Below are positions 48,313 to 56,456 of a stretch of DNA of 64,000 nucleotides, piece by piece. The position numbers were made by a program, and so were the translations under genes. The stretch spans positions 1 to 64,000 of the forward strand of contig NZ_NFJP01000022.1 in NCBI RefSeq assembly GCF_002159915.1. Reading direction: 5' to 3'. The notes below the pieces were generated by a model that was not told the origin of the DNA, ran no database searches, and saw nothing but the letters and a program-made list of their open reading frames with translations. The DNA is from Gordonibacter sp. An230 (lineage in GTDB: Bacteria; Actinomycetota; Coriobacteriia; Coriobacteriales; Eggerthellaceae). The number at the start of each line of letters is the position of its first letter. Within the stretch, counting starts at the first letter, position 1.

Positions 48313-50145
48313 TCATCTCATGGGCGCATCACCGCCTCTCCTTTCCCGGTACTCCTTGAAGTCGAAACGCTCCTCGTGCCTCGCGCCCGCATGCCCGGGG
48401 TCCACCTCGGGATAGGAGGGATGCTCCTCGATGCGGTACTTCGCGCCCTTCAGGGGGTAGGTCCCGCTGATGAGCACGATCGACTCGTCGCGCGGGAGCC
48501 TTCCCACCTCGTCGGGCGTCATGAGGTCGCGTTCGATCACGTTGTAGTTCTGGGTGGTGGAGCGGTTCGCGCCCCTCGAGTCGCTTTCCGTGAGCACCTT
48601 CACGGTCTGCTTGCCGACCATCTTGGAGATCATCTCGTTGGTCTCGGTCGACTTGCCGCCGAGAAACACCACGGTGTCGCAGCAGTCCAGGATGGTCTTC
48701 GCGCCCTCCTTCTTGTAGGCGCGCTCGAGCTGGCTGGCCGACTGCAGGATGATGCTGAAGCCCACGTTGCGCGAGCGGGCCGTGGCGATGACCCTCTCGA
48801 AATCGGGCACCGTGCCGATGTTGCCGAACTCGTCGAGCAGGAAGTGCACGGGGCGCTTGAGCGAGCCCCCGAAGCGAGCGAGAGCCGTCTTGTACAGGAC
48901 GCTCGTCGCCTGCCACATGAGGAGCGCGAAGAGGAAGTCGAAGGTCGAGTCCGAGTCCGACATGCTCGCGAAGATGGCGTGGCTGCCCTCTCCCGAGCCG
49001 AGAGAGTCGAGCGCCATCTCGTCGTATGCGACGAGATCGGAGACCGCATCGACCGAAAGGGGCTTCAAGCGCACGTTGCAGCTAATGATGATCGACTTCA
49101 GGGTCTTCCCGGCCGCCACCTTGAAGGCGCGGTAGTTCGACAGCGCGAAGTCCTCCTCCGGGTCGCGGGGCTCGGCGATGCGGACCCAGCCCCAGTCGCC
49201 CCCGTCGTCGAAGGGGCGCTCTTCCCGCGCCTCGCGCCCGCGCCCGCGCTCCATGAAGCGCATGCCCGTCTCGAGCTCCTCGAATATGAGGTCGAGCGGG
49301 CTCATGTAGGACTCGTCCTCCTCGCGCGCCTCCGCGAGGCTCAGTAGCAGCATGAGGGAGTTGAGGTCCCTCTCCTCGGGTCGCGCGTGGTAGACGAGGT
49401 AGGCCACCAGCGCCGTGTAGAGCAGGCGCTCGGAGTTCTCCCAGAAGGGATCCGACCCCTTGCGGTCGTCGGGCGTGGTGTTCTTGATCAGGCACTCCAC
49501 GAAGACGAGGATGTCGGCCTGGTCCTTCACGTATGAAAGCGGGTTGTAGTGCATCGAGCGGGAGAAGTCGGTCGTGTCGAAGGTGCGTATGTCGTATCCG
49601 GCGTCCTCGAGCATCCAGCCGACATCGCCGAGGAGGGTTCCCTTGGGATCGGTGACGAGGAAGTCGGCGTTTGCCTGCATGAGGTTGGGCTTGACGTAGT
49701 AGCGCGTCTTGCCCGATCCGGGGCCGCCGAGCACGCAGACGTTGCGGTTGCGGTCGTGCTTGAGGTCGAAGCGCTTCGGCTTGAGCGCGAGCGCGAAGTC
49801 CCTCGAGAGCAGGATGTTGTTCGCCTTGTCTTTCCTGTCCATGAACGCTCGTCCCTCCTTGAGGGTTCCCCAGCGGGCGGAGCCGTGCTCCTCGCCCTGG
49901 CGGTACGTGCCCGCGCGCACGAGGCTGCGCGCCCAGACCGCCCAGGGTATGCATGCGGCCATGAGGCCCACGGCAAGCGCCATGGGCTCCGCCGCGAGCC
50001 CCGTTTCGGGAATCGCCGACAGCAGGACTGGGGCGTCGCATGCGGGGAACCCCGACGCGGCGGCCGCAGCCGCGAGCGCGTCTCCGGCGCAGAAGCAGGC
50101 GGCGCTTGCGGCACCCGCCGCGAGCGCCTGCGCAAGCGGCCTCAT
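48313..50145 (-). CDS. virD4: VirD4/TcpA-like coupling protein
   Basis: A 610-residue type IV coupling protein. Two N-terminal membrane helices (about 10-75) are followed by SARWGTLKEGRAFM, Walker A VCVLGGPGSGKTRYYVKP (about 135), FLVTDPKGTLLGDVGWML and the Walker B region VHFLLDEFGNIGTVPDF (about 400), then FSIILQSASQLERAY. It carries the relaxosome to the secretion channel. The ATG at 50145 overlaps the stop of the upstream gene by 4 bases; the longer open frame upstream is not coding. It ends in an RRGGDAPMR-like basic tail. Confidence 0.95.
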   Translation of the reverse strand: MRPLAQALAAGAASAACFCAGDALAAAAAASGFPACDAPVLLSAIPETGLAAEPMALAVGLMAACIPWAVWARSLVRAGTYRQGEEHGSARWGTLKEGRAFMDRKDKANNILLSRDFALALKPKRFDLKHDRNRNVCVLGGPGSGKTRYYVKPNLMQANADFLVTDPKGTLLGDVGWMLEDAGYDIRTFDTTDFSRSMHYNPLSYVKDQADILVFVECLIKNTTPDDRKGSDPFWENSERLLYTALVAYLVYHARPEERDLNSLMLLLSLAEAREEDESYMSPLDLIFEELETGMRFMERGRGREAREERPFDDGGDWGWVRIAEPRDPEEDFALSNYRAFKVAAGKTLKSIIISCNVRLKPLSVDAVSDLVAYDEMALDSLGSGEGSHAIFASMSDSDSTFDFLFALLMWQATSVLYKTALARFGGSLKRPVHFLLDEFGNIGTVPDFERVIATARSRNVGFSIILQSASQLERAYKKEGAKTILDCCDTVVFLGGKSTETNEMISKMVGKQTVKVLTESDSRGANRSTTQNYNVIERDLMTPDEVGRLPRDESIVLISGTYPLKGAKYRIEEHPSYPEVDPGHAGARHEERFDFKEYRERRGGDAPMR

Positions 50146-50690
50146 TTCGCCCTCGTCTCGACGCCGCGCGACATCTCGCGCGACTTTCCCTTGGCGGCCT
50201 CCAGTCGGGATGACGCCTCCCTGGCGCGCGCCGCCTTCTCCGCGATGGGTTCGCCCTTGATACGCTCGCGCATCTGCGAGAGTTCCTTTCCCGCGCGCTG
50301 GGCGGATGCGCGCGTGGTCTTCTCGAGGTCCTTGAAGGCGTCGTTGACCGCAGGCGCGTCCTCGACCATGAAGACGAGATGCTCGCCCTCCGGCATGGGC
50401 GCGAACTCGTGTCGGATGCCCTCGCGCGAGAGTTTCTTGTCGATGACCTGGCGGATGGTCTCGTACTCGGGAAGCGCTGTGAATTCGGACAGGTCGAGCT
50501 TTGCCCACTCGGCCACGCTGCGGCCAGGTTCGGCCCCGCCTTCGATTGCGTCTTCGCTGCGGGCGCGCCTGAACGCCGATGCGAGCCGCTCGCCGCTGGC
50601 CATCATGGCCGCCTCGCCGGCATCCTGGCCTATGCGGATCATCCAGTCGACGAGCTTCTCGCCGGAGTCGTCGCCGAAGTCGTTTGTCAT
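50142..50690 (-). CDS. DUF3801-like conjugation accessory protein
   Basis: A 182-residue protein typically found directly upstream of the coupling protein gene in Gram-positive ICEs (DUF3801 group). The N-terminal part is helical (EKLVDWMIRIGQDAGEAAMM), the middle an alpha/beta unit (YETIRQVIDKKLSREGIRHE, then HLVFMVEDAPAVNDAFKDLE) and the end a basic coiled coil. Function is unknown, probably linked to DNA or relaxosome handling. Confidence 0.75.
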   Translation of the reverse strand: MTNDFGDDSGEKLVDWMIRIGQDAGEAAMMASGERLASAFRRARSEDAIEGGAEPGRSVAEWAKLDLSEFTALPEYETIRQVIDKKLSREGIRHEFAPMPEGEHLVFMVEDAPAVNDAFKDLEKTTRASAQRAGKELSQMRERIKGEPIAEKAARAREASSRLEAAKGKSREMSRGVETRAK

Positions 50691-50712
50691 GCTTCTTGTC
50701 CCTTCCTCTTGG

Positions 50713-50729
50713 TGGGACAGACTGTCCCA
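50713..50729. repeat. 17-bp palindrome TGGGACAGACTGTCCCA
   Basis: A perfect dyad in the leader of the DUF3801-like gene. A near copy, TGGGACAGTTTGTCCCA, lies inside virB4 around 46778. It may be an operator or part of a dispersed repeat family. Confidence 0.45.
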
Positions 50730-50748
50730 GTCGCTTTCCGAAAACAGA

Positions 50749-50771
50749 GAAGGCGGGGTGAACCCGCCTTC
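50749..50771 (-). terminator. Rho-independent terminator after the 50782 gene
   Basis: Arms GAAGGCGGG and CCCGCCTTC with a 5-base loop. On the minus strand TCTCTGTTTTC follows. It separates the replication genes from the transfer operon. Confidence 0.75.
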
Positions 50772-50781
50772 GTAAGTGTGT

Positions 50782-51300
50782 TCAGCGAAGCTCCGCCCGC
50801 GCGCCGCGCGTGGGCGTCATCGCCGTTTTGTTCAGTTGCTGGATGGAATCGCGTGCGCGTCTGGCGGCATCCTCGATGCTCGGAACCGCCTCCATGTACT
50901 CGAGGCGCTTGCACTGCTCTGGAGTTGCGCGATGCATGCACTCTATCGCATGTGAGAACCTCTCGGGCTCCTGCACGATGCGGCCGAAGGACCAACTCTC
51001 GAAGGCGAGCCAGCCGGAGTCGGTGCGCTTCAGCGTCCACCACTCGTCGCCGCCGTCGACCTGCTGCACGAAGGCGAGATCCTCGTACACGATCCCCTGG
51101 CGCAGCGCCCAGTTTCCGTGCGCGAAGAAGCCGCGCAGCTCTTCCACGCTGCCGGCCTTCGCGAACTCGTAGGGGTATTCCTCGAGGTAGGGGTCGTCTT
51201 GCCAGGGGTATCCGCCCCGCCTGAGCCAGCCGTTCTCCTGGCATTTGTCGGCGAGCTCCCGCTTGGTTCTCTCGTCGGCTTCCTTCAACCTGCCCGTCAT
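50782..51300 (-). CDS. Conserved ICE protein of 172 residues, unknown
   Basis: A 172-residue protein with several aromatic motifs (YPWQDDPYLEEYPYEFAKAG, GFFAHGNWALRQGIVYEDL, WWTLKRTDSGWLAFESWSF) and a helical C-terminus. The arrangement recalls small plasmid or ICE proteins of the antirestriction-neighbour type, but I cannot assign a family. GGAGGAACG lies before the ATG. It is the last gene before a terminator on the minus strand. Confidence 0.6.
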   Translation of the reverse strand: MTGRLKEADERTKRELADKCQENGWLRRGGYPWQDDPYLEEYPYEFAKAGSVEELRGFFAHGNWALRQGIVYEDLAFVQQVDGGDEWWTLKRTDSGWLAFESWSFGRIVQEPERFSHAIECMHRATPEQCKRLEYMEAVPSIEDAARRARDSIQQLNKTAMTPTRGARAELR

Positions 51301-51433
51301 CGTTCCTCCATCGCCTTCCGGAGTCGGCTGCCATCCGCACGCCGACTGCCCTCGATTCTTGTCGCGATTTACTCACAGACTCGCCGATGGCGTCGGCGGG
51401 AGAAGGCGCCGTCGTCCCGGCAAGTCCCGTCGG

Positions 51434-52177
51434 TCACATCCTTGACGCAATCCTCATATCCGGCCCCGTGAGGTGGATGGGGATGGTGGTCTCCGAGAGC
51501 CGGCTCGCGATAGCCTCGGCGGTCTCCGTCTCTCCCTTCCTTCCAAGCCTTTTCGATAGCGCCTGGGGCGAGTAGTTCGAGGTGAAGATGGTCGGCCTCA
51601 TGTTTTCGTATCGGGCGTTTATCACAAGGAACATCATGTTCGAGGACCACTCCTTGGCATCCTCTTTGCCGAGGTCGTCGAGGACGAGGACGTCGCATGC
51701 AGCGTATCTGGAAATGACCGAATCAGTCTCCCCGTTCCCCGAGAAGCTCGCCTTGATCCTCTCGAGCATCGCCGATGCCGTTGTGAACACCGTGCGGTAG
51801 CCGGCGTCCACGAAGGCGTTCGCCAAGGCTGCGGCTGAATAGCTTTTCCCCCTTCCGACCGAGCCGTATATGTAGAGGCCTCGCCCTGCGCTGCCTTCGA
51901 ACGACTCGAGGTAGTCGATGAGGTCCTGGTGCTGGACGGTCGCGCCGAGGAACCGCTTCGGGATCCCCGCGCGCTTGCGGCGCTCGGCCAGGCGCGCTTC
52001 CCTCTTCGCGGCTTCCATCCTCTCGGCTCGCGCCCTTTGCCCGCGTGCGCCCTCGCAGTCGCATTCGCGGAACCCCGCGACGATCCGCCTGGCGCCGAAC
52101 TCGACCACGCATGGAGCGAGGGGGCGACCGCAGTATTCGCAGCAAGCCTCCGAATGCGTCGGCTTCGATTCGCCCAT
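51434..52177 (-). CDS. DnaC/IstB-like AAA+ ATPase
   Basis: A 247-residue helicase-loader-like ATPase. A N-terminal Cys-rich part (CCEYCGRPLAPC, later CDC) probably binds zinc. Then come Walker A LYIYGSVGRGKSYSAAAL (about 100-117) and Walker B VLVLDDLGKEDAKEW (about 160-174), with a sensor region TIFTSNYSPQALSKRLG. It would load the replicative helicase at the element's origin. The ATG at 52177 has AGGACG upstream and lies 8 bases after the stop of the initiator-like gene, so they form an operon. Confidence 0.9.
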   Translation of the reverse strand: MGESKPTHSEACCEYCGRPLAPCVVEFGARRIVAGFRECDCEGARGQRARAERMEAAKREARLAERRKRAGIPKRFLGATVQHQDLIDYLESFEGSAGRGLYIYGSVGRGKSYSAAALANAFVDAGYRTVFTTASAMLERIKASFSGNGETDSVISRYAACDVLVLDDLGKEDAKEWSSNMMFLVINARYENMRPTIFTSNYSPQALSKRLGRKGETETAEAIASRLSETTIPIHLTGPDMRIASRM

Positions 52178-52185
52178 GGCACGTC

Positions 52186-52647
52186 CTATCTGTAATCTTT
52201 GTTTTCCGTCTTTGTTATTAGCTGGCAAGGCGTCAGGGGTCGGCATGGCGTCTGGTCATGCAGAAGGCGGCACGGGCGCGGCCCGCGGTCATCCGATGGC
52301 ATTTCGCCATGCGTCGACTGGCCGGCCCCCTCGATTGCCCCCTTCGCCCTTCGGGCCGCCTCGAAGTCTATGCGGTAGACCTTCGTCTCCCTCCCTTTGG
52401 AAAGCTCTTGGCGGCCTACCTCGAACACAAGGCCCGCCTCCTCGAGCTTCCTCACCGCTCGGACAACGCTTCGCGTGTCGACTCCGAGAATCTTGCCCAG
52501 ATGCGCCTTGCTCTCGAAGTAGGGGGATCCGCTTTCGCAGAAGCCGTAGATCCGGGCGTACACAAGGAGGGGGAGGCCTGTGAGGCCGAGCCCCCTCGTC
52601 ATGAACTCCCTTACGATGATGAAAGCCTCGTCGCTACGCTCCGCCAT
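52186..52647 (-). CDS. Winged-helix replication-initiator-like protein
   Basis: A 153-residue protein with an HTH_36-like winged helix: GLGLTGLPLLVYARIYGFCES, then KAHLGKILGVDTRSVVRAVR and LEEAGLVFEVGRQELSKGRE. This unit is typical of RepA/DnaD-type initiators of plasmids and ICEs. The C-terminal part is short and unstructured. It lies directly upstream of the dnaC-like gene. The start at 52647 (MAERSDEAF) is chosen by domain position with a weak GGGGAA ribosome site; the longer frame upstream overlaps another gene. Confidence 0.8.
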   Translation of the reverse strand: MAERSDEAFIIVREFMTRGLGLTGLPLLVYARIYGFCESGSPYFESKAHLGKILGVDTRSVVRAVRKLEEAGLVFEVGRQELSKGRETKVYRIDFEAARRAKGAIEGAGQSTHGEMPSDDRGPRPCRLLHDQTPCRPLTPCQLITKTENKDYR

Positions 52648-52667
52648 GCCGGTCGTTCCCCGCGTCC

Positions 52668-52901
52668 CTAGACCGCATTGCGCTTGCTCCACTCGAGGAG
52701 CTCGTCGCGATAGGCGAAGAACCCGCGCTTCTTGCCGTTCATGCGCCTCAAAGGCAGGGGGTCGTCCTCGCGCTTGTGCCACTCGTAGACGCTGTTTCGG
52801 CTTACGCGGAACAGAATTGCAATCTCCTCGACCGAATACGTGTCCTGGACAAGGACGGGCGTCTTGACGAAGACGCCAGATGTTTTTCTATCAGAAATCA
52901 T
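52668..52901 (-). CDS. Small HTH_17/excisionase-like protein, copy 1
   Basis: A 77-residue DNA-binding protein. VQDTYSVEEIAILFRVSRN and SVYEWHKREDDPLPLRRMNG form an HTH_17 domain, with an FAYRDELLEWSKR end. It is strongly similar to the protein at 61532-61761, which has the same DTYSVxEIAIL, DDPLPLRRM and FRDELLEWSKR-type blocks. AAGGAG lies about 9 nt before the ATG. It may be an excisionase or a regulator of the replication genes. Confidence 0.82.
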   Translation of the reverse strand: MISDRKTSGVFVKTPVLVQDTYSVEEIAILFRVSRNSVYEWHKREDDPLPLRRMNGKKRGFFAYRDELLEWSKRNAV

Positions 52902-52964
52902 GTCGAGTGCTCCTTCCGAAGGCGGCGGAACGCGGCAGCGCGCGCAAGAGCGCCGTCAGCATGC

Positions 52965-53189
52965 CTACCGCCTTCCAAGGGCCCGGTCGACAGCTTCGAT
53001 ATCGAAGCGAATGGTCTTCGCGCTGAGCCTCACGCAGGGAATCGAGCCCTTGCGGGCCATCGACAGCACCCTTCTGGGCGTTATTCCGAGATGCCGGGAC
53101 ACTTCCTCCGCATCAACGAGGTCGGACAGCGATCGGCTCGATCCTCCGAATCGCCGAAGGCCTCTGATGCCGTCTTCCGATACGTCCAT
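52965..53189 (-). CDS. HTH_17 DNA-binding protein at the right end of the ICE
   Basis: A 74-residue protein with LSDLVDAEEVSRHLGITPRR and VLSMARKGSIPCVRLSAKTIRFD, a MerR-like excisionase fold. GAAAGG lies 7-8 nt before the ATG at 53189, which decides the start within a much longer open frame. It is probably the first gene of the HTH-HTH-Rep-DnaC unit and could act as a second recombination directionality factor or as a regulator. Confidence 0.75.
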   Translation of the reverse strand: MDVSEDGIRGLRRFGGSSRSLSDLVDAEEVSRHLGITPRRVLSMARKGSIPCVRLSAKTIRFDIEAVDRALGRR

Positions 53190-53302
53190 GGGTTTCCTTT
53201 CGTCTCCACAAGGCGCTCTTAAAGCGTTTCGAGCACCGATAGCTCCAATAAAGTCCTTTCGGTCATGTTCGAGCCGGAGTCGAATGGGGTCAAAACGGTA
53301 AA

Positions 53303-53319
53303 AGCGGGCTTGTCCCGCT
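53303..53319 (-). terminator. Short terminator hairpin
   Basis: On the minus strand, arms AGCGGG and CCCGCT with a 5-base loop are followed by TTTTACC. Confidence 0.5.
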
Positions 53320-53496
53320 AAGTCCCTGCATGTCATTCGTTGACGAAATCTGCGCAATCCGCCGCAAGCGCCACCCAGGTAGTAGTTTTGCTTTATGTGC
53401 CTTGATTTTCGGGATGCGTCCTGCAACTTGAAGGCCTTGGCCGCAGATAATCGAGATGATGAGGTGGGGACCTGACAAGGAAGAAGAGAACGGCAT

Positions 53497-53535
53497 AGCA
53501 AAGCGGCCCCGTCCAATTCGGAGGGCCGCTTTGCT
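53497..53535. terminator. Perfect 13-bp hairpin downstream of dtxR-like gene
   Basis: Arms AGCAAAGCGGCCC and GGGCCGCTTTGCT with a 13-base loop. It lies about 100 bases after the DtxR-like gene end and is the probable terminator of that transcript. Confidence 0.65.
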
Positions 53536-53635
53536 GGTAGGGGAACTCGCCAGACGAATCGTGGCTATTTTGGAATATGAGCCGGCACAGCATTGTCAAA
53601 GGCGATGAGGCCGGTCGCTTGGTGATGCTGATCCC

Positions 53636-54052
53636 TTATCGAAGGGAATCCTGAATCCGCCCTAGGTGGGAGGAGAGCTTCTCGAAAGAATCCGTGGAGA
53701 TGCAGTGCTCCATGCGGCATGCCTCTTTGGAGGCAACTTCCGCATTCACCCCGGCGTTGGCGAGCAGACGCTCGAAGAAGCGGTGTTTAGATAGCGTCTC
53801 CTCGGCAAGGTGCTTTCCAGCTGCGGTCAAGCGAACGTCGTGATCGACCACCTCGACACGGCCCTTACGAGCCAGGTTGCCGAGCGCCTTGGTGACGCTC
53901 GCCTTCGAGAAGCCCAGGCGCTCGGCGATGTCCACGTTGCGGCACGACCCGCGCAGGCGGCGGATCACGAGGATGGCCTCGAGGTAGTCTTCGGACGACT
54001 TGGTTGTCGCCCTGCTCCGTGAGCCGCAGCTCGCATCGGCTTCATCCCTCAT
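53636..54052 (-). CDS. DtxR-family metal-dependent repressor
   Basis: A 138-residue DtxR/MntR-type regulator. A winged helix (SSEDYLEAILVIRRLRGSCR and VDIAERLGFSKASVTKALG, residues about 18-60) is followed by RVEVVDHDVRLTAAGKHLAEE. The dimerisation and metal-binding domain contains KHRFFERLLANAGV and EACRMEHCIS, with the expected His, Glu and Cys ligands. There is no SH3 domain, as in MntR-like members. It lies downstream of ecfA, separated by a gap with a decayed copy of its own 3' end, and probably controls the metal transport genes. Paralogs are at 1 (broken) and 61947. Confidence 0.9.
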   Translation of the reverse strand: MRDEADASCGSRSRATTKSSEDYLEAILVIRRLRGSCRNVDIAERLGFSKASVTKALGNLARKGRVEVVDHDVRLTAAGKHLAEETLSKHRFFERLLANAGVNAEVASKEACRMEHCISTDSFEKLSSHLGRIQDSLR

Positions 54053-54164
54053 TCAAATCATCCTCTCGTTCGCCTAGTCCCTGCAGGCGACACGGCTTCG
54101 CGAACAGTCCGCCGCACGAGCCGACCCCGCATCGGCTAAGACGATGGGGCCGGCCGATTGGCGA

Positions 54165-54270
54165 TGCCGATCCCTCATCGAAGAGAATCCTCGATCCGCT
54201 CCAGGCAGGAGGAGGGGTTCTCGAAAGAATCCGTAGATGCACTGCTCCATGCGGCACGCCTCTTCTGCCA
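54165..54270 (-). pseudogene. Decayed duplicate of the dtxR-like 3' end
   Basis: About 105 bases resemble 53636-53735 closely: both share the TCTCGAAAGAATCCGT and CTCCATGCGGCA blocks and the ATCGAAG-GAATCCT stretch. Short deletions and base changes break the frame, and no start remains. It marks a past partial duplication or gene replacement of the regulator. Confidence 0.7.
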
Positions 54271-54318
54271 TCCGGGAAGGGACGTGGAATCGGCTTCCGC
54301 TACGTCGAGTGAAGACAA

Positions 54319-55767
54319 CTAACGAACGCACCCCATGAACCTAAGGACGCTTTTGCTGGATCCGGGCGCCCGCAGGTCGACCTTCTCGCAGCCGTCTCGC
54401 CCCACCATCAGAGCCGAAGTACAGACCTTGAACAAGAACTCAAGGTCATGGGTGATAACAGCTACGGGACGGCCTTCGGCAAGCTCCTCGATGAGCCCGG
54501 CAATCCTCGCCATGTGCATGAAGTCGAGGCCCGATGTCGGCTCATCCAGAACGACGATCTCCTTGCTGCTCAGAAAGGCGCAAGCCAGCGCCAAACGCTG
54601 CTTCTGGCCCCCTGATAGGTTTTGCGGATGCTCGGTCCTCTTGTCCCATAGGTCGATGGCCCTGACGATACGCGCCACCTCATCGAGACGGCCGTTGTCG
54701 ATGTTCTTCTGGTCGGTCAGGATTTCGTTTTCCACCGTGTCGAAGAACAACTGGTAATCGACGTCTTGCATCATGTAGTACGAGCGGCGAAGCCTCTGCC
54801 GAGGCCGAACTCCCCACGAGAAGGCCTGTCGACCGCCGGCAAGGCCGCACATCGCCCGGGCGAGCGTACTCTTTCCGACTCCGTTTGCCCCAAGGACGCC
54901 CATAACCTCGCCCTCTCGCAAAGAGAGCGTCAAGGGCCCGATCAGGGCTCGCCCGCCTGCGGAGACCGAAACGCCCTTCATTGAGGCAGTCTCTGCCCCA
55001 AGCTGACGGTGGTTTTCCGGATTCAAGCCGTGCAAATCAAGTGCACGAAGCCCATAGCGCGCGCAATCCTCAGCACGAAGCCGACCCGCTGCGAACGAAT
55101 CGACGATTTGGCCGCCCGCCATGACGTGGAGCCTGTCGTAGAGATCCGCCAGAAAGTAAAGCCTGTGCTCGGCGATGACGACGGTCTTGCCGAGAGCCTT
55201 CAAATCGGCGAGGATTCGGCGAAAGTCCTCTATCCCTTCGTGGTCGAGGCTAGCGGACGGCTCGTCGAAGAAAATCACCTGGGTGTCGTAGACGAGCGTC
55301 GAGGCTATGGCGACGCGCTGCTTCTCTCCTCCCGAGAGGCCTATGAGGTCCTTGCCCGCCAGATGCGCGATTTTCATGCTCTCGAAAGCCGACTCGACCC
55401 TTTCGATCAGCTCCTCGCGAGGCATGCCCAGATTCTCGCCGACGAGGGCCACCTCGTCGGCCGCCTTGCGGGTGAAGAACTGGTCGGTCGGATTCTGGAA
55501 CACGTTGCCGATCGTGCGGGCGAGCTCGCCGGAGGAGAACTCTCCCAGGCTTTTCCCGAGAAGCTCGATTCTCCCATCGAGCTCGCCTTCGTACTGATCG
55601 GGAATCAAGCCGTTCATGGCGCGCATGAGAGTGGTCTTCCCGCACCCGGAGTTGCCGGTGAGTACGACGAGCTCGCCGCGCTCCACCGAAAACCGCACGT
55701 TCTTCAATGCCGCGAGACCTTCTCCCTTGTATGAGAAAGACCGAATGTCGACGTCAATCACATCCAT
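54319..55767 (-). CDS. ECF transporter double ATPase (EcfA-EcfA' fusion)
   Basis: A 482-residue protein with two ABC ATPase domains in tandem. Domain 1 has Walker A LTGNSGCGKTTLMRA, signature LSGGEKQRVAIA and Walker B VIFFDEPSASLD. Domain 2 (from about 255) has VLGANGVGKSTLARA, LSGGQKQRLALA and IVVLDEPTSGLDFMH. Such fused EcfA proteins energise ECF-type uptake together with EcfT and an S component, encoded directly upstream (55758 and 56453) with overlaps. It sits in the cytoplasm on the inner face of the membrane. Function with the MptD-like S component suggests uptake of a metal complex or siderophore. Confidence 0.93.
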   Translation of the reverse strand: MDVIDVDIRSFSYKGEGLAALKNVRFSVERGELVVLTGNSGCGKTTLMRAMNGLIPDQYEGELDGRIELLGKSLGEFSSGELARTIGNVFQNPTDQFFTRKAADEVALVGENLGMPREELIERVESAFESMKIAHLAGKDLIGLSGGEKQRVAIASTLVYDTQVIFFDEPSASLDHEGIEDFRRILADLKALGKTVVIAEHRLYFLADLYDRLHVMAGGQIVDSFAAGRLRAEDCARYGLRALDLHGLNPENHRQLGAETASMKGVSVSAGGRALIGPLTLSLREGEVMGVLGANGVGKSTLARAMCGLAGGRQAFSWGVRPRQRLRRSYYMMQDVDYQLFFDTVENEILTDQKNIDNGRLDEVARIVRAIDLWDKRTEHPQNLSGGQKQRLALACAFLSSKEIVVLDEPTSGLDFMHMARIAGLIEELAEGRPVAVITHDLEFLFKVCTSALMVGRDGCEKVDLRAPGSSKSVLRFMGCVR

Positions 55768-56456
55768 ACCGCGACCCCCAAAAGAACGACTCCGACGCCC
55801 AAGGCGGCTCCGTCAAGCAGACCGAAGGAGAGACTTCGGTAGCTCGTCTTTTCGCAATTCGCTTCGATTCCTTTCGAAATCACGGAGGAGACGAGCGTCT
55901 CGCTCACGTGCAGGCACTTGTACACAAGGGGAACGAAGTAGAGCTCGAAGGCGTGCACGGGACGAAGCGGGCTCGGGCGCAGCCCGCGAACCCGCATCCC
56001 GCGCTTTATCTCCTTCACGCGGCCGCCCATCTCGTCGAGGAAGCGCAACCCTATGACTGCGCCGACTGCGGCTCTGTTCGGAACGTGCAGCTTGCGCATG
56101 CTCGCCAGAAGCTTCGAGGAGCTCGTCATCATGAGGGCACAACCGATGTTGACGACGGGGAAGACCCTCACCACCAAAACCGCCACGCCCAGGAAGATGC
56201 TCGTGACATAGCCGATGTCGACATGCAGGATCAGCTGCACGACCCCGCATGCCACCGCAAAGAGCGCGAGCTGCCTCAAGAAGGATGCCGGCGAGACGTC
56301 CAAAAGGACGAGAAACGACAGCGCCAGAACGAGGGCATATACCAGCTGATTGGCGAGAAACGCTTGGATGAGCGCCAGAAGCGTCAGCGCGAAGAGCGTC
56401 AGCGGGTGCAGATGCCCCTCGCGCCCGCTGTCGAGCAGACCCGTTCGCCCCATCAA
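55758..56456 (-). CDS. ECF transporter transmembrane protein EcfT
   Basis: A 232-residue CbiQ/EcfT-type membrane protein with about five helices in the first 130 residues (LFALTLLALIQAFLANQLVY and VLALSFLVLLDVSPASFL). The coupling motif RRGMRVRGLRPSPLRPV is a version of the AxxxRG pair that docks on the ATPases. It overlaps ecfA by 10 bases and the S component gene by 4 bases, so all three are one operon. Confidence 0.9.
   Translation of the reverse strand: MMGRTGLLDSGREGHLHPLTLFALTLLALIQAFLANQLVYALVLALSFLVLLDVSPASFLRQLALFAVACGVVQLILHVDIGYVTSIFLGVAVLVVRVFPVVNIGCALMMTSSSKLLASMRKLHVPNRAAVGAVIGLRFLDEMGGRVKEIKRGMRVRGLRPSPLRPVHAFELYFVPLVYKCLHVSETLVSSVISKGIEANCEKTSYRSLSFGLLDGAALGVGVVLLGVAVWM

Larger units (their letters stand above)
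53190..53635. other. 446-base gap, likely right end of the ICE
   Basis: No gene seen. It contains two hairpins (53303-53319 and 53497-53535). This is where ICE-type genes give way to the metal-transport module, so an attachment site is expected here. No repeat matching the 24.5-25.1 kb region was found by eye. Confidence 0.45.

Noticed and set aside
24740-53620. Pair of direct repeats as ICE attachment sites
   Set aside because: I compared the 24.5-25.2 kb and 53.2-53.6 kb regions by eye and found no convincing shared core of 12 bases or more. A computed repeat search over the window would settle it.
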